Origin: Taibaiella soli
GTDB lineage: Bacteria; Bacteroidota; Bacteroidia; Chitinophagales; Chitinophagaceae
Assembly: GCF_003236175.1 (NCBI RefSeq)
Contig: NZ_QKTW01000019.1
Coordinates: forward strand, 69,818-133,817
Direction: 5' to 3'
Length of the DNA stretch: 64,000 bases
Shown here: one piece after another, positions 62,643-64,000 of the stretch
Numbering within the stretch: position 1 is the first letter of the stretch
How the letters are laid out: every line of letters begins with the position of its first letter
Translations under genes and position numbers: made by a program
The notes under the pieces: model-generated
The model's input: only the letters and a program-made list of their open reading frames with translations
What the model was told of the DNA's origin: nothing
Databases searched by the model: none

Positions 62643-63539
62643 TTGAATTTGCCTACAGCATACATTATTGCAGGTCCTACCGCGGTAGGAAAAACTGCTA
62701 TTTCTATCCGTTTAGCGCAAATACTCGGCACGTCTGTTGTTTCAGCAGATTCCCGCCAGTGCTATAAGGGAATGGAAATTGGTACGGCACAGCCTACTGC
62801 AGTAGAAATGCAGGCTGTGCCGCACTATTTTATAGATGTTTTTCCTCCAGAAACAGCGCTTACAGCGGCAGATTACGAGCAGCTTTCCCTAGAGTACCTG
62901 CAAGAAATATTTAAGCAACGTAGCACTGCTGTCGTTTGTGGTGGCACAGGACTTTATATCAAAGCGCTCTGTGAAGGCCTAGATGAAATGCCAGAGATGA
63001 GCGAAGCTATTACTGCTGAGGTCAATCAGACATATCAGGAGAAAGGTACAAGCTGGCTGCAGGAAATGGTACAGGCAGAAGATCCCGCGTTTTTCGCAAC
63101 AGGTGAAATACAAAATCCAGCGCGACTAATGCGCGCATTAATTTTTAAGCGTTCTACCGGAAAAAGCATTACTGAATTTCGCACCGGTGAAAGAAAAGCA
63201 CGTCCGTTTAAAATCGTCAAAGCTGCGCTGGAATTGCCGCGTCCTGTACTTTACGACCGCATCAACCGGCGCGTGGATATTATGATGGAAGAAGGCTTAC
63301 TTAAAGAAGCAGAAGCACTTTATCCAAAGCGCCATTTAAAAAACCTGCAGACTGTAGGCTACTCGGAACTCTTCGATTTTTTTGAAGGAAAATACAGCCT
63401 TGACGAAGCTGTTGACAAGATCAAACAACATACCCGCCATTACGCCAAACGTCAGATGACCTGGTTTAAGAAAGACCCGGAATTTAGGTGGTTTCAGGCG
63501 GATGATGAAGAGGTGGTGAAGAAGATTTGTGAATTGTGA
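62643..63539 (+). CDS. miaA: tRNA dimethylallyltransferase
   Basis: Adds dimethylallyl to A37 of tRNAs that read U-starting codons. 298 residues. P-loop IIAGPTAVGKTAIS (8-21), VVSADSRQCYKGMEIGTAQPT, HYFIDVFPPE, VVCGGTGLYIKALCEGL, and the C-terminal QHTRHYAKRQMTWFKKD with the tRNA-binding Arg/Lys are all intact. Start is TTG 62643; the ATG-free N-terminus MNLPTAY fits the family. Operon with the upstream gene. Its isoprenoid donor comes from the MEP pathway to which ispE belongs. Confidence 0.95.
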   Translation: MNLPTAYIIAGPTAVGKTAISIRLAQILGTSVVSADSRQCYKGMEIGTAQPTAVEMQAVPHYFIDVFPPETALTAADYEQLSLEYLQEIFKQRSTAVVCGGTGLYIKALCEGLDEMPEMSEAITAEVNQTYQEKGTSWLQEMVQAEDPAFFATGEIQNPARLMRALIFKRSTGKSITEFRTGERKARPFKIVKAALELPRPVLYDRINRRVDIMMEEGLLKEAEALYPKRHLKNLQTVGYSELFDFFEGKYSLDEAVDKIKQHTRHYAKRQMTWFKKDPEFRWFQADDEEVVKKICEL

Positions 63540-63640
63540 GTGGTGAGTTGTCAGTCTTGTCAAACGTGAAAGGTGAAACGTCAACGATATAACCCACAGT
63601 TGCGCGAAGGATGTGAGGGGTAAGTAGTCAATTGTGAGTC
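63540..63640. repeat. Intergenic GTGAGTTGTCAG / GTGAAACGTCAA-type repeat after miaA
   Basis: Short near-repeated words (GTGAGTGGTGAGTTGTCAG, CAAACGTGAAAGGTGAAACG, GTCAATTGTGAGTC) begin at the miaA stop. It shares the exact 13-mer GGTGAAACGTCAA with 33044-33056. Confidence 0.45.
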
Positions 63641-63733
63641 CCGCAACACTGGCGCCGGAGTTCGCGTAGCGCTCCTGTGTCGAAGTTCCCTGTCAGTCTC
63701 TGACTGACTTTCGACCGCAGCACTAAAACACAA

Positions 63734-63764
63734 AAAAAGCGAACGTTTGAAACGTCCGCTTTTT
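63734..63764 (-). terminator. Rho-independent terminator after the Cys/Lys repeat gene
   Basis: AAAAAGCG-a-ACGTTT / AAACGT-c-CGCTTTTT stem, symmetric, with A and T runs on both sides. Confidence 0.85.
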
Positions 63765-63783
63765 ATATAAGTTCAAATCCAGA

Positions 63784-63981
63784 CTAGGATTTCTTTTCTG
63801 TAGTAGTGCTAGTTTTAGCGTCGTCTTTCTTTTCACCTTTCTTGCAACACTCTTTCTTTTCGCCTTTTTTGCAGCATTCTTTCTTCTCGCCTTTCTTGCA
63901 GCAATCTTTCTTAGCACCGTCTTGAGCGAATGTAGCACCAGCGATCATCAGGGCACCAATGAATAAAGTCAGTTTTTTCAT
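63784..63981 (-). CDS. Small exported Cys/Lys repeat protein
   Basis: 65 residues. Signal peptide to ~19 (AGATFAQ). The mature ~46 residues contain the nine-residue repeat CCKKGEKKE three times (residues ~26-52), then a Thr/Lys tail. Paired cysteines next to lysines suggest metal binding or disulfide chemistry in the periplasm; this is inference and no family is recognised. Terminator at 63734; its promoter may lie at the right edge or outside the window. Confidence 0.75.
   Translation of the reverse strand: MKKLTLFIGALMIAGATFAQDGAKKDCCKKGEKKECCKKGEKKECCKKGEKKDDAKTSTTTEKKS
63824..63904 (-). repeat. Three 27-bp coding repeats (CCKKGEKKE)
   Basis: Units at 63824-63850, 63851-63877 and 63878-63904 differ at only a few positions, so this is a recent in-frame expansion. 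Confidence 0.85.
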
Positions 63982-64000
63982 GTCTTATTTATTTAATTGT

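Overview
The window comes from a member of the phylum Bacteroidota, most likely the Chitinophagales/Chitinophagaceae group. This is inferred from gene content and signals, not from a marker-gene tree. The evidence is: type IX secretion (T9SS) substrates with C-terminal sorting domains; a PorP/SprF protein; the gliding lipoprotein GldH; a B12-dependent MetH lacking its homocysteine domain; an Ala/Lys-rich histone-like protein; and repeated use of the Bacteroidota -7 promoter element TAnnTTTG upstream of genes on both strands. I see no phage, insertion sequence, CRISPR array, rRNA or tRNA. It is a normal chromosomal segment with housekeeping genes interleaved with surface and secretion genes.

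Layout. 1-2291: 5' part of a large secreted Ig-repeat protein. 2493-5876: metH plus a PAP2-like membrane protein. 6000-6226: a non-coding-looking 21-bp tandem repeat between two terminators. 6366-11601: gpmI, small membrane or secreted proteins, an AI-2E-type exporter and a flavin reductase. 11798-13444: a secreted NHL-repeat protein. 13626-15765: an ECF sigma factor, a membrane serine protease with an anti-sigma-like N-terminus, and a divergent small lipoprotein. 15977-17762: rsmI, purS, pssA. 17945-18046: a candidate small RNA. 18326-23845: an 1839-residue secreted protein. 24002-29405: a response regulator, then a type B T9SS substrate with its PorP/SprF partner. 29599-37405: YkuK-like protein, groESL, peroxiredoxin, a TPR/PstS-like/membrane trio, histone-like protein, rpmA, rplU. 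37571-43907: GH3, rnhB, a histidine kinase, gldH, yicC, an EnvC-like protein. 44009-49310: lipoprotein, SGNH hydrolase, FadL porin, comF, radA. 49689-55101: M3 oligopeptidase, secreted M4 protease, nucleotidyltransferase. 55247-60954: PfkB kinase, LRR protein, cobalamin adenosyltransferase, ABC ATPase, ispE, a lipocalin-like secreted protein with an apparent early frameshift. 61178-63981: rplT, rpmI, a pRiA4b ORF-3-like protein, miaA, and a Cys/Lys repeat peptide.

The most unusual unit is the ECF locus at 13626-15765. One polypeptide appears to join a cytoplasmic anti-sigma-like segment, a membrane span and an intact periplasmic trypsin/HtrA-type protease. The sigma gene and the divergent lipoprotein gene each carry GGGTTAC, exactly 17 bases, then ATAAAT, which suggests a self-regulated envelope stress circuit. 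Other points for a second look are a hairpin-rich candidate sRNA with its own promoter and terminator (17945-18046), a terminator-like hairpin inside the radA leader, two related long palindromes bracketing the M4 protease gene, and intergenic repeat families placed just after stop codons. All functions are read from sequence features and family knowledge; no database search was possible.
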